Below, in pieces: positions 62,414-64,000 of a DNA stretch of 64,000 nt. Position 1 is the first letter of the stretch; every line of letters starts with the position of its first letter. Source of the stretch: Erodium maritimum. Taxonomy: Eukaryota; Streptophyta; Magnoliopsida; Geraniales; Geraniaceae. The stretch is taken from the NCBI GenBank assembly GCA_963921825.1, contig OY997589.1, forward strand, positions 46,200,638 to 46,264,637, given 5' to 3'. The notes beneath the pieces are model-generated. The model saw only the letters and a list, made by a program, of their open reading frames with translations, was not told the origin of the DNA and ran no database searches. The translations under genes were made by a program, and so were the position numbers.

Positions 62414-64000
62414 ATTTGGGCTTCAAACAAAATAGCCTCTCATCTAGACATACACTATAATATTTAAGAAGTCAATAGGAGTAACAAATTGTTATTTTTG
62501 TCCATTAAAGGACTCATATGGGCTTCTAGTTGTATATACAAATAGATATTCCTATTAAAGTACCCCAACTACTGTGGGAACCCGATCCGAGACAATTTGG
62601 ACTCCAAACAAGTTTTTCTCTCATCTAGACATACTTTAGTATTTAAGAAATAAATAGGAGTAGCAAATTGTTCTTTTTGTCCCTCAAATGACTCATATGG
62701 GCCTCTAGTTGCTTATACACATAGATATGCCTATTAAAGTACTCCCACAAACCTTGGGAACCCAAATCTGAGACCATTTGTGATTGAAACAATATAGTCT
62801 TTCATCTACACATATTGTAATATGTAAGAAACAAGGGTAACAAAATGTTCTTTTTGTTCCTCAAGGGACTCCTATGGGCCTCTAGTTGTGTATAGACATT
62901 GTGCCTATTAAAGTACCACACCGACCGTTGAAAAACTCAATCCGAGACCGTTTGGGCTTCAAACAAAGTAGCCTCTCATCTAGACATACACTATAATATT
63001 TAAGAAGTCAATAGGAGTAACAAATTGTTCTTTTTGTCCATTAAAGGACTCATATGGGCTTCTAGTTGTCTATACAAATAGATATTCCTATTAAAGTACC
63101 CCAACTACTGTGGGAACCCGATCCAAGACAATTTGGACTCCAAACAAGTTTTTCTCTCATCTAGACATACTATAGTATTTAAGAAATAAATAGGAATAAC
63201 AAATTGTTCTTTTTGTCCCTCATAGGACTCATATGGGCCTCTAGTTGTTTATACACATAGATATGCCTATTAAAGTACTCCCACAAACCTTGGGAAACCC
63301 AAATCCAAGACCGTTTGTGATATAAACAATATAGTCTTTCAACTAGACATATTGAATATGTAAGAAACCAGGAGTAACAAAATGTTCTTTCTGTCCCTAA
63401 AGGAACTCCTATGGGCCTCTAGTTGTGTATAGACATTGTGCTTATTAATGTACCACACCAACCGTTGAAAAACCCAATCCGAGACCGTTTGTGCTTCAAA
63501 CAAAATAGCCTCTCATCTAGACATATTATAGTATTTAAGAAATAAATAGGAGTAACAAATTGTTCTTTTTGTCCCTGAAAAAGGACTCATATGGGCCTCT
63601 AGTTGTTTATACACATAGATATGCCGATTAAAGTACTCGAACAAACCTTGGGACCCCAAATCCGAGACCGTTTCAGCTATGTCTAGTCTTTCATCTAGAC
63701 ATATTGTAATATGTAAGAAACCACGAATAACAAAATGTTCTTTTTGTTCCTCAAGGACTCCTATGGGCCTCAAGTTGTGTATAGGCATTAATATGCCTAT
63801 TAAAGTACCCCCACCAACCGTGGAATAACTCAATTCGAGACCATTTGGGTTTCAAACAAAATAGCCTCTCATCTAGACATACATCATAATGTTTACGAAA
63901 TCAATAGGAGTAACAAATTGTTCTTTTTGTCCAATAAAGGACTCATATGGGCTTCTAGTAGTGTATACAAATAGATATTCCTATTAAAGTACCCCAACTA
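62414..64000 (-). repeat. Inverted satellite array, 1965-bp HOR copy 3 (cut by window end)
   Basis: It repeats copies 1 and 2 at a 1965-bp offset for 1587 bp up to the window edge, so the inverted array continues beyond this window. Confidence 0.92.

Noticed and set aside
1-64000. CENP-B box in the satellite
   Set aside because: I found no match to the NTTCGNNNNANNCGGGN core pattern in the monomer consensus. TTCG is rare and not followed by CGGG at the right spacing.
1-64000. Telomeric repeats, rDNA or tRNA genes
   Set aside because: No runs of TTTAGGG/CCCTAAA, no rRNA-like sequence and no tRNA cloverleaf or A/B-box pair were visible. Single TTTAATAGG boxes are not telomeric.

Overview
This window is almost entirely satellite DNA and holds no protein-coding gene or structural RNA gene that I can support. 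About 62 of 64 kb is one AT-rich satellite family with a monomer of about 180 bp. Three monomer subtypes (called A, B and C here) alternate to make a 541-542 bp higher-order repeat (HOR). The monomer length, the nested HORs and a spacer built from retrotransposon-LTR-like DNA suggest a flowering-plant nuclear genome, from a centromeric, pericentromeric or subtelomeric/knob heterochromatin block. That assignment is inference. I do not recognise the satellite by name and saw no telomeric repeat, rDNA or gene that would fix the chromosomal position.

Layout. (1) 1-16.4 kb: regular A-B-C trimer array, about 30 copies at 541-542 bp. It contains two adjacent 6-7 kb duplicated segments, one of which carries a further three-trimer expansion. 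(2) 16.4-17.4 kb: more diverged monomers. (3) 17.4-29.5 kb: a 3605-bp HOR (about 20 monomer lengths) in two full near-identical copies, a third copy of 3327 bp with a replaced internal segment, and a partial fourth. Each copy is marked by one scrambled monomer holding a 10-bp microtandem. (4) 29.5-34.0 kb: diverged, irregular monomers with deletions and B/C hybrid monomers. (5) 34.0-38.6 kb: a 1507-bp HOR, three copies plus a stub. (6) 38.6-56.78 kb: older mosaic array with local duplications at periods of 542, 363, 1443 and 1080 bp. (7) 56.78-58.48 kb: non-satellite spacer with hairpins, a degenerate 38-56 bp tandem and an LTR-like segment with promoter and poly(A) signals on the minus strand. 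(8) 58.48-64.0 kb: the same satellite in inverted orientation as a 1965-bp HOR (11 monomers, one A missing), two full copies and a third cut by the window end.

The most interesting signals are B-subtype dyads whose arms persist while the spacer changes length, palindromes at two of the three monomer junctions, recurrent B/C hybrid monomers that turn trimers into dimers, and the orientation switch of the array across the retroelement-like spacer. All boundaries were read by eye and are good to about 10-30 bp unless an exact motif is named.
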